NCBI GenBank assembly: GCA_903844155.1
Contig: CAIMSU010000366.1
Coordinates: 1-64,000, forward strand
Length of the DNA stretch: 64,000 nucleotides
Origin: an uncultured Pseudomonadota bacterium
GTDB lineage: Bacteria > Myxococcota_A > UBA796 > SXON01
Direction: 5' to 3'
Positions 16,843 to 24,893 of the stretch are shown piece after piece; the stretch's first letter is position 1, and every line of letters starts with the position of its first letter. The notes beneath the pieces were generated by a model. The model had not been told where the DNA came from, did not search any database, and worked only from the letters and a program-made list of their open reading frames with translations. A program made the position numbers and the translations under genes.

Positions 16843-17065
16843 GGGGTCAAAAGTCGCGATCCGGAACGAGACCGGGGTCAAAAGTCGGGGTGGGGGTTTG
16901 CGGACGGTGAGCCGGCCCCTCAGCCGGGCACGTCGGCCCCGCCACCCGATCTCTCCACCGGCTGGTCAACGGGCAAACGCCGAGATTGGACGACCGGACG
17001 ACGGGGCTCCTTGGCCCGAACGGCCTCCGCTCGCGCGCGGACAGTCGCCGCCGACTTTTGACTCG
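16843..17065. repeat. GGGGTCAAAAGTCG motif, two direct copies and one inverted copy
   Basis: GGGGTCAAAAGTCG occurs exactly at 16843-16856 and 16874-16887 (31 bp apart). An inverted relative, CGACTTTTGACTCG, occurs at 17052-17065, with 11 bases identical before divergence. The set brackets a 223-bp segment. Motifs of the GGGGTCA type often mark REP-like or transposase-associated dispersed repeats, but no transposase is nearby. Confidence 0.6.
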
Positions 17066-17189
17066 GGTCTGCGCTCGGTTCGCGACATTTCGGGCACGTC
17101 TCGGCGCCAACGGCCCCGGCCCCGAACCCCCGCGCTGCTGCCGCCCCTGTGGGACAATCGTCGGCGTGTACCTCGCTACCACTGGGCCG

Positions 17190-17262
17190 CGTACGAAAAC
17201 CGACGACGTCACTTCTCGCACATCGGAGTGTGCGAGAAGCTGACATCGTCGGTTTGCGTACG
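17190..17262. repeat. Long near-perfect hairpin (33/34-bp arms)
   Basis: The left arm 17190-17222 (CGTACGAAAACCGACGACG...) and the right arm 17229-17262 (...CGTCGGTTTGCGTACG) are inverted copies with two substitutions and one extra base, closed by the 6-base loop TCGGAG. Three more base pairs form outside after one mismatch. The stem is far longer than a typical intrinsic terminator and no T-run follows. A palindromic mobile or REP-like element is likelier, although it would also block transcription between ribBA and the next gene. Confidence 0.7.
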
Positions 17263-17412
17263 GGGCTGTCGGCGTGGCGGGGGCGGCAAGAGGAAGAACG
17301 TCCGCGACCCGGGCCGCCGGGAACGACAGAAAGAAGCGGGAGAGTTGAACCGCCAAGGCCGCCAGGGAAATGCAGGAGGGAGGTTTTTGGTTACGGCGCG
17401 GTGGAGGCTGAA

Positions 17413-17685
17413 GTGGCAAAGCGCAAAGAATCCTGGCCTTCAAGGCATTTCTCGCTGGGGAACCCGGCGGGGCCGGGCCAGGGAGATGTCCCGGCGCTGC
17501 TCAGGCGCGTGGCGGACTCGATCGCGGAACGCGGACCGGTGCAGGTCCAGGACCTCCTGCTCCACATGGAGTTCAACGAACACGGCTACTGGCCTTCCAT
17601 CACGGTCTATTTCTCGCCACCAGACGCTCCGGACGTCGGGCGGAAGACGGCCAGCAGAGCCGCTGTTCGAAGACTGGATACCTGA
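17413..17685 (+). CDS. Small conserved hypothetical protein
   Basis: 90 residues. The core (residues about 25-70) reads GDVPALLRRVADSIAERG, then VQVQDLLLHMEF and PSITVYF. This pattern matches a family of small uncharacterised proteins I recall from actinobacteria and other GC-rich bacteria. It has no signal peptide, membrane segment or catalytic motif. The start GTG at 17413 was chosen because GGAGG (17403-17407) lies five bases upstream; longer frames run through the repeat region. The Arg/Thr-rich C-terminal 15 residues look non-conserved. Function unknown. Confidence 0.6.
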   Translation: MAKRKESWPSRHFSLGNPAGPGQGDVPALLRRVADSIAERGPVQVQDLLLHMEFNEHGYWPSITVYFSPPDAPDVGRKTASRAAVRRLDT

Positions 17686-17793
17686 GGCCGGACCGATGAG
17701 CGCCGGGCGGTGCGTCATCTTCGGAAGATTGCGTCGCGCCCCTTGCCGCCCTCCTCAACGCACTTACTTTTTGATAGCCACCTGGAGCCCTAC

Positions 17794-18177
17794 ATGCCTG
17801 CTTCGCCTTCCCCCGCCCTCGTCTGGTCTGGCCGTATCGCCAGCGCGCTTCCTGTCATTGCTCTCATCGGTAGCGGTGGCGCGAAGATCGCACAGGTGCC
17901 GCAAGTCTACGAGATGCTCACCACGCACTTCGGGTACTCGCCGAGCGTGGTGGTGCCGCTCGGGATCATCGAGGCGACCTGCGCCCTTCTCTACGCCATC
18001 CCGCAGACCACGTTCTTCGGCGCGGTGCTGCTCACCGGCTACCTCGGCGGCGCCGTGGCGACCCATGTCCACGCGGGCGAGTCGCCCGTCGCGCCCTTCA
18101 CCCTTGGCGTTCTGCTGTGGGTAGGCCTGGCGCTCCGCAACGAGCGCCTGCGGGACGTCATCCTCAACCGAACGTGA
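17794..18177 (+). CDS. DoxX-like small integral membrane protein
   Basis: 127 residues with four hydrophobic helices, the usual size and topology of DoxX-like proteins. The pattern IALIGSGGAKI (helix 1), LGIIEATCALLYAIP (helix 2), FGAVLLTGYLGGAVATHVHAG (helix 3) and a final helix fits the DoxX_2 group. Their biochemical role is generally unknown; some are tied to redox or sulfur metabolism. ATG at 17794 has GGAG about 7 bases before. The 3' end overlaps the convergent regulator gene by 14 bp. Confidence 0.8.
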   Translation: MPASPSPALVWSGRIASALPVIALIGSGGAKIAQVPQVYEMLTTHFGYSPSVVVPLGIIEATCALLYAIPQTTFFGAVLLTGYLGGAVATHVHAGESPVAPFTLGVLLWVGLALRNERLRDVILNRT

Positions 18178-19558
18178 TGTCCTGCATGCGGATGTTGAGT
18201 CGTCCGATGCGATAGTTCAGGTTCGACCGGCTGATGCCGAGCTTGCGCGCGGCGTGGGCCTGCACGCCTCCGGACTCCTGCAGGGCCTCGACGATGAGCT
18301 GGCGTTCAACCTGGTCCAGCGCGGTCGGCAGGCCGCCAGGGCCGATGTCGTTGACGGTCAGGCCCGCGCCGCCGGGTCGCTCGATCGGCTCTGCGTCCGG
18401 CAGGCGCACGGTGGCGATCTCGCCCCCTGCGGCGAGAAGCACCGTTCGTTCCATGAAATGTTCGAGCTCGCGGATGTTGCCGGGCCAGGGGTGTGCTTGC
18501 AGCTCCCGCATCGCGGCAGCGCTGATCGCGGGCTCGCGCCTGCCGTGCCGCTCCGCGAACTTCTTGCAGAAGTGGGCGACCAACAAGGGGATATCGTCAC
18601 GACGATCGCGCAGAGGCGGAAGCTTGATGTTGAAGACGTGCAGACGGTAGTACAGGTCCGCGCGAAAGGTCCCCGCTTGCACCTCTTTTCGCAAGTCCCG
18701 GTTGGTGGCGCAGATGACGCGCACATCCACCTTCACTGGCGTCTCCCCGCCGACGCGCGTGAATACACCGCCTTCGAGCACTCGAAGCAGCCGAACCTGC
18801 ACCGCCGCGGGGAGCTCACCGATCTCGTCGAGGAACAGGCTCCCGCCGTCGGCCTGCTCAAACTTGCCCTGATGTTGCCGGGTGGCGCCGGTGAACGAGC
18901 CGCGCTCATGCCCAAAGAGCTCGCTCTCAAGCAGGTTTTCAGGCAGCGCCCCGCAATTTACCGCTACCATCGGCCCATGCGCGCGCCGGCTCCGGTAGTG
19001 GATCGCGTGGGCGATCAGCTCCTTGCCGGTCCCCGTCTCGCCGTTGATGAGCACCAGCGCGTTGGAGTCCGCGACAGCCTGGACTTGTTCGTAGACCTCG
19101 CGCATCGGCCGCGAGATGCCGATCATGTTGGCGAAACCGTACTTTTCGGTGACCTCTTGCCGGAGTTGGGCCAGCTCACGCTGCATCGCCCGCGACTCGA
19201 GCGCCCGGGACAGCAGCAGGAGCAGCTCGTCGCGTTCGATGGGCTTGATGATGTAGTCCGAGGCGCCGGCCTTCATCGCGGTCACCGCGTCCTTGACCGA
19301 CCCGAACCCGGTCATGATGACCACGCGCATGTCCGGCCAGTGCACCCGCACCTCGGCGAGCAGGTTCATGCCCGAGCCGCCGGGCATGTTCACGTCGGTC
19401 AGCAGCACATCGTAGGGTCCCTCGCGAAGCAATTGCAGCGCTTCGGCCGCCGACGCGGCGAGCGAGACTTCGCCCTCCGCCTTCTTGAGGTTGACCGAGA
19501 GCGCGGTCCGGACGGCGCGGTCGTCGTCGACGACGAGGATGCGAGCGGACTTGAGCAT
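18164..19558 (-). CDS. NtrC-family sigma-54-dependent response regulator
   Basis: 464 residues. Receiver domain 1-120 has the acidic pocket DDD, phospho-acceptor Asp in LTDVNMPG and the conserved Lys in IIKP. The AAA+ sigma-54 activation domain (about 145-375) has Walker A GETGTGKE, the sigma-54 contact loop as GSFTGA (canonical GAFTGA with Ala to Ser), Walker [10 protein letters not shown] and the arginine finger region. The C-terminal Fis-type helix-turn-helix reads [19 protein letters not shown]. No histidine kinase is adjacent. It starts 5 bp after the sppA stop, so it is probably cotranscribed with the protease. Target genes are unknown. Confidence 0.94.
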   Translation of the reverse strand: MLKSARILVVDDDRAVRTALSVNLKKAEGEVSLAASAAEALQLLREGPYDVLLTDVNMPGGSGMNLLAEVRVHWPDMRVVIMTGFGSVKDAVTAMKAGASDYIIKPIERDELLLLLSRALESRAMQRELAQLRQEVTEKYGFANMIGISRPMREVYEQVQAVADSNALVLINGETGTGKELIAHAIHYRSRRAHGPMVAVNCGALPENLLESELFGHERGSFTGATRQHQGKFEQADGGSLFLDEIGELPAAVQVRLLRVLEGGVFTRVGGETPVKVDVRVICATNRDLRKEVQAGTFRADLYYRLHVFNIKLPPLRDRRDDIPLLVAHFCKKFAERHGRREPAISAAAMRELQAHPWPGNIRELEHFMERTVLLAAGGEIATVRLPDAEPIERPGGAGLTVNDIGPGGLPTALDQVERQLIVEALQESGGVQAHAARKLGISRSNLNYRIGRLNIRMQDITFG

Positions 19559-19563
19559 TCCGG

Positions 19564-22074
19564 CTAGTGAATGTTGAGGGTGTAAGGCATCATCGCAAAC
19601 ACCGTCGTGCCCTTGAGCGCCGCCATCGACCAGAACGGCTCCAGCTCCTTGGAGAGTTCCACGGGCATGCCACCGAACAGCGGCTTGGACCCCATGATCT
19701 TCGCGACCCCGGCCCGGATCAGGGTCGTCGGCAGGTCACCGGAGCCGTCATCGCCCCAGGGGTCGAACGCGACGAGGGAGCAGGGTGCATCCTCGGCTAT
19801 GCCGGCTTCTTTCTTGGCGCGGGCGACGGCGTCGTAGAGCCCGCCGAACGCGTCAACGAGACCGCGTTGGGAGGCTGCGGTGCCGCTCCAGACCCGACCG
19901 CGCGCGATGGTCTGGACCTGGTCGGCGCTCAGGTGTCGGCCGGCGCTCACCTTCGACGTGAATTGGGAGTAGGTGTCGCCGATCATACGGTCCAAGGCTG
20001 CGAGTTGCACCTCGTCGAACGGCTTGGACATCGAGTACATCGACGCGTTGCGGCCCCGGTCAAAGCTCTCGGTCTCGACGTGCAGCTTGTCAAAAAGCCC
20101 TTCGAGGTTGTACTTTCCGCCGTAGACGCCGATGCTGCCGGTGACCGTCGAGGGCTCCGCGTAGATCGCCGTAGCGTTGGAGGAGACATAGTACCCGCCA
20201 GACGCCGCGTATCCGCCCATGCTCACGATCACAGGCTTGTGCTCGTCCTCAAGCCGGGCGACGGCGCGCCAGATCGCGTCCGACGCGAACGCGGAGCCGC
20301 CGGGGCTGTCCACGCGGAGCACGACGGCCTTGATGGCAGCGGTGTTTCGGGCTTGATCGAGGGCGTGAACGACGGTGTCGGCGCCGGTTGAGCCGCCCCG
20401 GAGGAACCCGCCCGTGCTGCTCTCGCCATCGGAGATGGCGCCGTCGACGGTGATGACGCCGATCGCGCGCTGCGGTTCCCAGCCGGAGTGGTCGGGGCTC
20501 TCCGCGTAGTGGTCGTCGAGGAACAACCCCTTCTTTCCAAAAACCTTGTGCAGCTCGTCTTCGACCTCGTCCGGGTACATCAGCCCGTCGACCAGCCCGT
20601 TGGACAGCGCTTCCTGGGCGGTGAACGGGCCCTGGTCGATGAGCGCCTTGACCTCTTCGGGTGTCTTGCCGCGGCCGATGGCGATGCCGCTCTGGAGCTG
20701 CGCCGAAAGATCGTCGAGCAACGCGTCCATCTCCTCGCGCGCGGGGTTCGAAGACGACGTGTTCGTCCACTGCTCGGGCGCGGACTTGTACTCAGCACGC
20801 TTGCGATACTGGGCTTGTACGCCGACAAGGTCGAGGGCGCCCTTGTAGAACTGCAGCTCTGCCGACAAGCCCACCAGCTCGATCCCGCCCGCCGGGTGCA
20901 GGTAGATGCGATCGGCGACGGAAGCAAGCATGTACGTCGCGTTTGACGCGTCGCCATCGACGTAGACCACGACGGCCTTGTGGGCGCTCCGGACGTCGAG
21001 GAGCAGGTTGCGGACCTCTTCGACCTGCGCGAACGAGAACGGCACGTCTCGCACGCGGATGAGCACGCCGCGCACCTGGGGATCGTCTGCGGCGCTCTTC
21101 AGGCGGCGCAGCAGGGTGAGGTAGCCCTCGGGGGCGCCTTCAACGCCGGCGCCCTGCGGGTTGTAGGGGTAGGGCCCGTCGAGCGAGAACTCGGCGATCT
21201 TCTGCCCCGGCAGGAAGAGCTGGTCCGCCCGCGGGATGCTGGCGATGTAGCCGCCAACGCCGGGATTCGCGGCGTCCGAGATCGCGCCGTCGCCGTCCAC
21301 GCCCACAGCGAGATCGGCCACATGCACCTCCAGCGCGCCGCCAACGGTCAACGTGGCGGGGTTCGCGACCGGGACGTCGGTGTACGCGCGCACCCACAGG
21401 CCCCGGGCGGGCTTGATGCGCAGGGATGCCACGCCATGCTGCTCGAGCGCCGCGTCGGGCGCGGCGACCGCGCGCCAGTCCAGGCCCAGGGTGAGCGTGT
21501 CCTCCCACGGTCTTATCGCGATGCCAGCCCCATATTCGGTCGATACGCCAAGGTCGGGAGCGGGGCTGCCGATGTTGAGCGCGTGGCCGGCGAACCCGAG
21601 AAAAGGCACGGGGCGCCAGCCAAGGCCCAGGTCCCAGCTCACGAAGTTGTTGTTGCCGCCCTCCGGCAACTGCCAGTGCAAAGCAGACCCCAGCGCGAGG
21701 CCCTTCGCGAGCTTCAGCGATGCACCGCCCGATACCGTCCACCAACCGGCGTTCGCCCCCGTCGAATCGAGGAATTGGTGGTATCCGACCCCCGCGCCGA
21801 GGCCGTCGATCGTGGTCGCGACCGTGAACGAGTTCAGCCCATCCGTCAGCGAATTCGTGTGGTAGTAGAACGCGTAACCGGGGTCGCGGTCGAAGTTCAT
21901 CAACGCGGGGTTCTGGTAGAGGACGTGCACGCCGTCCTCTCCCGCGAGGCTCTTGAACGGCAGGTCCGGGCGTTCCGCCTGTGCATCTGCCGCGAAGGCT
22001 GGCGTTGCGAGCGGGGCGAGGGCGAGGAGGCAGAGGCCGACGCGCGTGGCGCGTGACGTTGGCGTGAAGGGCAT
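19564..22074 (-). CDS. sppA: SppA-type signal peptide peptidase with long barrel-like N-terminal domain
   Basis: 836 residues. A signal peptide (MPFTPTSRATRVGLCLLALA...) is followed by about 260 residues of Gly/aromatic-rich alternating sequence, including YQNPALMNFDRDPGYAFYYH. This resembles an outer-membrane barrel of the PorV/FadL kind rather than a protease. Residues about 295-800 are a duplicated 67K-type SppA. The general-base Lys is in AEYKSAPEQ and the nucleophile Ser in YAASGGYYVS, with the supporting VDSPGGSAF. SppA degrades residual signal peptides. The large N-terminal domain may localise the enzyme to the outer membrane, an inference. It leads an operon with the NtrC-type regulator. 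Confidence 0.88.
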   Translation of the reverse strand: MPFTPTSRATRVGLCLLALAPLATPAFAADAQAERPDLPFKSLAGEDGVHVLYQNPALMNFDRDPGYAFYYHTNSLTDGLNSFTVATTIDGLGAGVGYHQFLDSTGANAGWWTVSGGASLKLAKGLALGSALHWQLPEGGNNNFVSWDLGLGWRPVPFLGFAGHALNIGSPAPDLGVSTEYGAGIAIRPWEDTLTLGLDWRAVAAPDAALEQHGVASLRIKPARGLWVRAYTDVPVANPATLTVGGALEVHVADLAVGVDGDGAISDAANPGVGGYIASIPRADQLFLPGQKIAEFSLDGPYPYNPQGAGVEGAPEGYLTLLRRLKSAADDPQVRGVLIRVRDVPFSFAQVEEVRNLLLDVRSAHKAVVVYVDGDASNATYMLASVADRIYLHPAGGIELVGLSAELQFYKGALDLVGVQAQYRKRAEYKSAPEQWTNTSSSNPAREEMDALLDDLSAQLQSGIAIGRGKTPEEVKALIDQGPFTAQEALSNGLVDGLMYPDEVEDELHKVFGKKGLFLDDHYAESPDHSGWEPQRAIGVITVDGAISDGESSTGGFLRGGSTGADTVVHALDQARNTAAIKAVVLRVDSPGGSAFASDAIWRAVARLEDEHKPVIVSMGGYAASGGYYVSSNATAIYAEPSTVTGSIGVYGGKYNLEGLFDKLHVETESFDRGRNASMYSMSKPFDEVQLAALDRMIGDTYSQFTSKVSAGRHLSADQVQTIARGRVWSGTAASQRGLVDAFGGLYDAVARAKKEAGIAEDAPCSLVAFDPWGDDGSGDLPTTLIRAGVAKIMGSKPLFGGMPVELSKELEPFWSMAALKGTTVFAMMPYTLNIH

Positions 22075-22390
22075 CCGGGCTCCGATGCGCTCCTGTAACG
22101 CAGGGGCGCTCGGCCAAGGCGCGGCGAGGCGCCGGGGGACGACCGGAAGGGACGGTCCATTTACGTGTCAAGAGCATGCCAGAGGTGGGGCAGGAACGGC
22201 TGCGGGCTAACTGGCGAAAACATTTTCACTAATTCTCGTCCACCTCTTGAAAGTCCGATCAGAATCGGCCAGAATCTTTGTTGGCCCCCAGGCGTTCTTC
22301 AGTTGAAACTGGATGGTCATGCTCCCCTTCCTCCGCTCCTCCCGCGCTCCCCGCCCGCCCCCTTGCCCGTCTCCCCCCTTTGAGGTCGCC
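22075..22390. other. Divergent sppA/dacB intergenic region
   Basis: 316 bp between the divergent sppA and dacB genes. It contains the only AT-richer island nearby (about 22215-22280, including AAAACATTTTCACTAATTCTC) and a promoter candidate for dacB. The remainder (22281-22380) is a pyrimidine-rich leader (CTCCCC runs). No gene is supported. Confidence 0.5.
22247..22275 (+). promoter_or_regulatory. Candidate sigma-70-type promoter for dacB
   Basis: TTGAAA (22247-22252) and CAGAAT (22270-22275) are separated by exactly 17 bp, matching -35 and -10 consensus at 5/6 and 4/6 positions. The spacer carries the inverted repeat CCGAT-CAGA-ATCGG (22255-22268), which could bind a regulator. The expected transcript start is about 105 bp before the dacB ATG. 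Confidence 0.4.
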
Positions 22391-23971
22391 ATGCGGCTCC
22401 GCTCCTTCCTCCTTCCCCTCGTCCTCCTTGGCCTTTCCGTCCCGTCCGCGCTCGCAAACGCGCCCGGGCAGGCGGCGCCCGCCGTGGTCGCGCCCCTCAC
22501 CGCCCCAGCGGTGGCTCCCGCACCCGAAGGCACCGCCGTCCGGATTGGCGCGCCCATCCAGCCGCTGCAGGACGCGCTCGCGCAGCTGTCCAGCGACCCG
22601 ATCTTCAGCTCGGCGGCCGTCTCTGTCGACGTCGTGGACGCGAAGACCGGTGCCCAGGTCTACTCCTGGGGCGACGACAAGGGCCTGATCCCGGCGAGCA
22701 CCATGAAGGTGCTGACGTCCGCCACCGCGCTCCGCACCCTCGGCCCCGCCTGGACGTTCCCGACCTGGGTGATGACCTCGGCGAAGGTCGACGAGACCGG
22801 CACGTTGAACGGCTCGCTCTACATCAAAGGGCAGGGGGATCCGACCATGGTGACCGAGCGGATGTACCGCATGGTCATGGACCTGCGCTTTCAGGGCGTG
22901 ACCGACATCAAGGGCGACGTCGTGTTCGACGACGGCTACTTCGCCGACACCACGCTGATTCCTGGCTGGGACAACGCCGAGGATCTCGACGACGGCCCGA
23001 CCTACTTCACGCCGCTCGGCGCTCTCTCGGCGAACTACAACATCGCTGCCATCGTGGTTCGCCCCGGCGCGACCGTGGGATCGCCGGCGCACGCCGAGGT
23101 CGAGATGCCGACGGCGTCCTCGGTGATCGACGACAAGCTCACGACGGGCAGCGCCAACAGCCGCCGGTGGGTCAAGATCGACCGGAAGCTCGATGACAGC
23201 GGGAAGATCGTGACCTTCACGCTCACCGGCAACGTCCCCGCGGAGAGCGACGCCGAGACGTTCTACAAGACCCTCGCCGATCCGCTCGGCAACTACATGG
23301 GTACCTTCTCCGCGCTGCTCAAGCAGCAGGGCATCAAGGTCCACGGCAAGCTCATCGCCGGCACGACCCCCGCGGACGCCAAGGTGATGTACGTCGAGCA
23401 CAGCGACCCGCTGGTCAACATCCTCGCGGAGATGAACAAGCACTCCAACAACTTCATGGCCGAGCAGGTCGCGCGGACCGTGGGCGCCGAGCGCTACGGC
23501 CTGCCGGGGACGACCGCCAAGGGCACCGAGGCGATCGCCGAATACCTTGGTCAGATCGGCATTCCCGCCACTGACTACAACCTCGTCAACGGCTCGGGCC
23601 TCTCTCGCAACGTCACGCTCAAGCCCTCGGTGCTCGCGAAGGTCCTCGTCGACATGTGGAACAATCCCTCGGTCGGACCGGAGTTCCTGACGACGCTCTC
23701 GGTCGGCGGCCGCGACGGGACGCTGCAGTCGCGGTTCCGTGAAGAGGCCCTCGCCGGGCGGGTCCGCGGCAAGACGGGAACCCTCAACGGGGTGCATTGT
23801 CTCACCGGGTATGTGCGGTCGCAGGACGACCACGTGTACGCCTTCGCCTTCCTCGTCAACAATATCGACGGGGCGCTTTCCCGCGCTCGCCGCGCGCACG
23901 ACCGCCTCGTCGGCGCGCTCGCGGGCTCCTCCGGGAACGTCGCCGACAGCAGCGACGAGCCGTCGCAGTAA
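22391..23971 (+). CDS. dacB: D-alanyl-D-alanine carboxypeptidase/endopeptidase, PBP4 (S13 family)
   Basis: 526 residues. The signal peptide MRLRSFLLPLVLLGLSVPSALA is followed by a Pro/Ala linker and the S13 catalytic domain. Active-site motifs are ASTMK (SxxK), HSNNF (SxN) and GKTG. The large insertion between the first two motifs (FNDDGYF-like region VVFDDGYFADTTL) is typical of PBP4. It cleaves peptidoglycan D,D cross-bridges or terminal D-Ala. ATG at 22391 has GAGG six bases upstream. The last 15 residues are Ser/Asp-rich and disordered. It is the second D,D-peptidase in the window. Confidence 0.93.
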   Translation: MRLRSFLLPLVLLGLSVPSALANAPGQAAPAVVAPLTAPAVAPAPEGTAVRIGAPIQPLQDALAQLSSDPIFSSAAVSVDVVDAKTGAQVYSWGDDKGLIPASTMKVLTSATALRTLGPAWTFPTWVMTSAKVDETGTLNGSLYIKGQGDPTMVTERMYRMVMDLRFQGVTDIKGDVVFDDGYFADTTLIPGWDNAEDLDDGPTYFTPLGALSANYNIAAIVVRPGATVGSPAHAEVEMPTASSVIDDKLTTGSANSRRWVKIDRKLDDSGKIVTFTLTGNVPAESDAETFYKTLADPLGNYMGTFSALLKQQGIKVHGKLIAGTTPADAKVMYVEHSDPLVNILAEMNKHSNNFMAEQVARTVGAERYGLPGTTAKGTEAIAEYLGQIGIPATDYNLVNGSGLSRNVTLKPSVLAKVLVDMWNNPSVGPEFLTTLSVGGRDGTLQSRFREEALAGRVRGKTGTLNGVHCLTGYVRSQDDHVYAFAFLVNNIDGALSRARRAHDRLVGALAGSSGNVADSSDEPSQ

Positions 23972-24127
23972 CGACCGCCCGCACCCCAAGTCCGGCTTGC
24001 GCGTGACGAACAAAAGCGTCCAGGGCTTGGCCGCGGCGCTCCGGACGCGGTACTTCGGTACGCATCGCCCCGATTCAGGTCGTCGGCGGGCGCCCTTTGA
24101 TGGGCGATTGACGTGGTAGAGGTGTAA

Positions 24128-24874
24128 ATGCAGCGTTCGAACTCGATTCTTCTGGCTACCTTCTCGATGGTGGCCGTGTTGTCGCCTGCGTTTGCCGCAG
24201 GGACGGACGCGCCTGCGCCAACCGCAGCCCCATCCGCGACGGCGACGCCGCCGGCTGCGGTGCCGCCCGCCGTCTCCGCGCCTGCTGCCCCGGTCAACCC
24301 CCAGACGCAGGCCGCTGCCGACGCCGCCGCGAGCGCGGACGCCCAGGCACTTGCCACGGTGAACCGACAATTGTTGACGGCTGAAGAGTCGGTGCATCGC
24401 ACCAAGGAGAGCGTCTTCCGCGCAAAGGCAACGCTCCAGCTCCTCAAGGAGATCGTCATTGAGGGCTCCGCGAACGGCGCCCACGTGTTGATCCTGCACG
24501 AAGACAAGCTTGGAAGCGGATTTACCCTCTCCGCGGTCACCTACTTGCTCGACGGGCAGAGCAAGCTCTCCAAGGTCGATTCCTCTGGCGCGCTCGACCA
24601 GACGCGGGAGTTGAAGGTCGACGACGCCTCGATCGCCCCCGGCCAGCACGCCCTCGCGGTGGACTTCAAGGTCACGCCAACCGGTTTTGGCGTGTTCAAG
24701 TACGCCACCGACTACTCGATCGACGTCCGCCAGACCTACGCCTTCACCGTCGAAATCGGCAAGGCGTGCACGATCCACGCGACGATCTCCGAGAAGGGGA
24801 GCGCGGCGGACGCGATGGAGCAGCGCGTGAAGGCCGGATTCGACATGAAGTGCGAGACGCAGAATGCGAGATGA
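24128..24874 (+). CDS. Secreted coiled-coil/beta protein opening the TPR-TolQR cluster
   Basis: 248 residues. Cleavable signal peptide (1-23, ending AFA), an Ala/Pro/Thr-rich linker (25-60), a helical coiled-coil stretch (about 68-112, rich in Glu/Ala/Lys) and a beta-rich C-terminal half. No catalytic motif is seen. Proteins of this build at the start of myxobacterial TPR clusters are often mislabelled dihydrolipoamide acetyltransferase because of the Ala/Pro linker; no lipoyl domain exists here. It ends 19 bp before the first TPR gene and is likely a structural periplasmic part of the same machine. GTG/ATG starts upstream are absent; ATG 24128 is clear. Confidence 0.7.
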   Translation: MQRSNSILLATFSMVAVLSPAFAAGTDAPAPTAAPSATATPPAAVPPAVSAPAAPVNPQTQAAADAAASADAQALATVNRQLLTAEESVHRTKESVFRAKATLQLLKEIVIEGSANGAHVLILHEDKLGSGFTLSAVTYLLDGQSKLSKVDSSGALDQTRELKVDDASIAPGQHALAVDFKVTPTGFGVFKYATDYSIDVRQTYAFTVEIGKACTIHATISEKGSAADAMEQRVKAGFDMKCETQNAR

Positions 24875-24893
24875 GCGCCGCGATCAGGGCTCG

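Larger units (their letters stand above)
16738..17412. other. Gene-poor, repeat-rich intergenic region
   Basis: About 675 bp between ribBA and a small conserved gene with no supportable coding sequence. It contains three copies of a GGGGTCAAAAGTCG motif (two direct, one inverted), a 73-bp near-perfect hairpin (17190-17262) and a fragment of the CCAAGG-type repeat near 17347. The lack of genes and high density of palindromes suggest a landing site for short non-autonomous elements. Confidence 0.7.

Noticed and set aside
16738-17412. Insertion sequence or transposase remnant in the repeat patch
   Set aside because: No DDE, HUH or tyrosine-transposase motifs in any frame; only short palindromes are seen.
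22259-24778. 839-residue minus-strand frame opposite dacB
   Set aside because: Runs across two plus-strand genes and their gap; no domain.
24128-24874. Dihydrolipoamide acetyltransferase
   Set aside because: The Ala/Pro linker can mimic E2 proteins, but there is no lipoyl or catalytic domain and a signal peptide is present.
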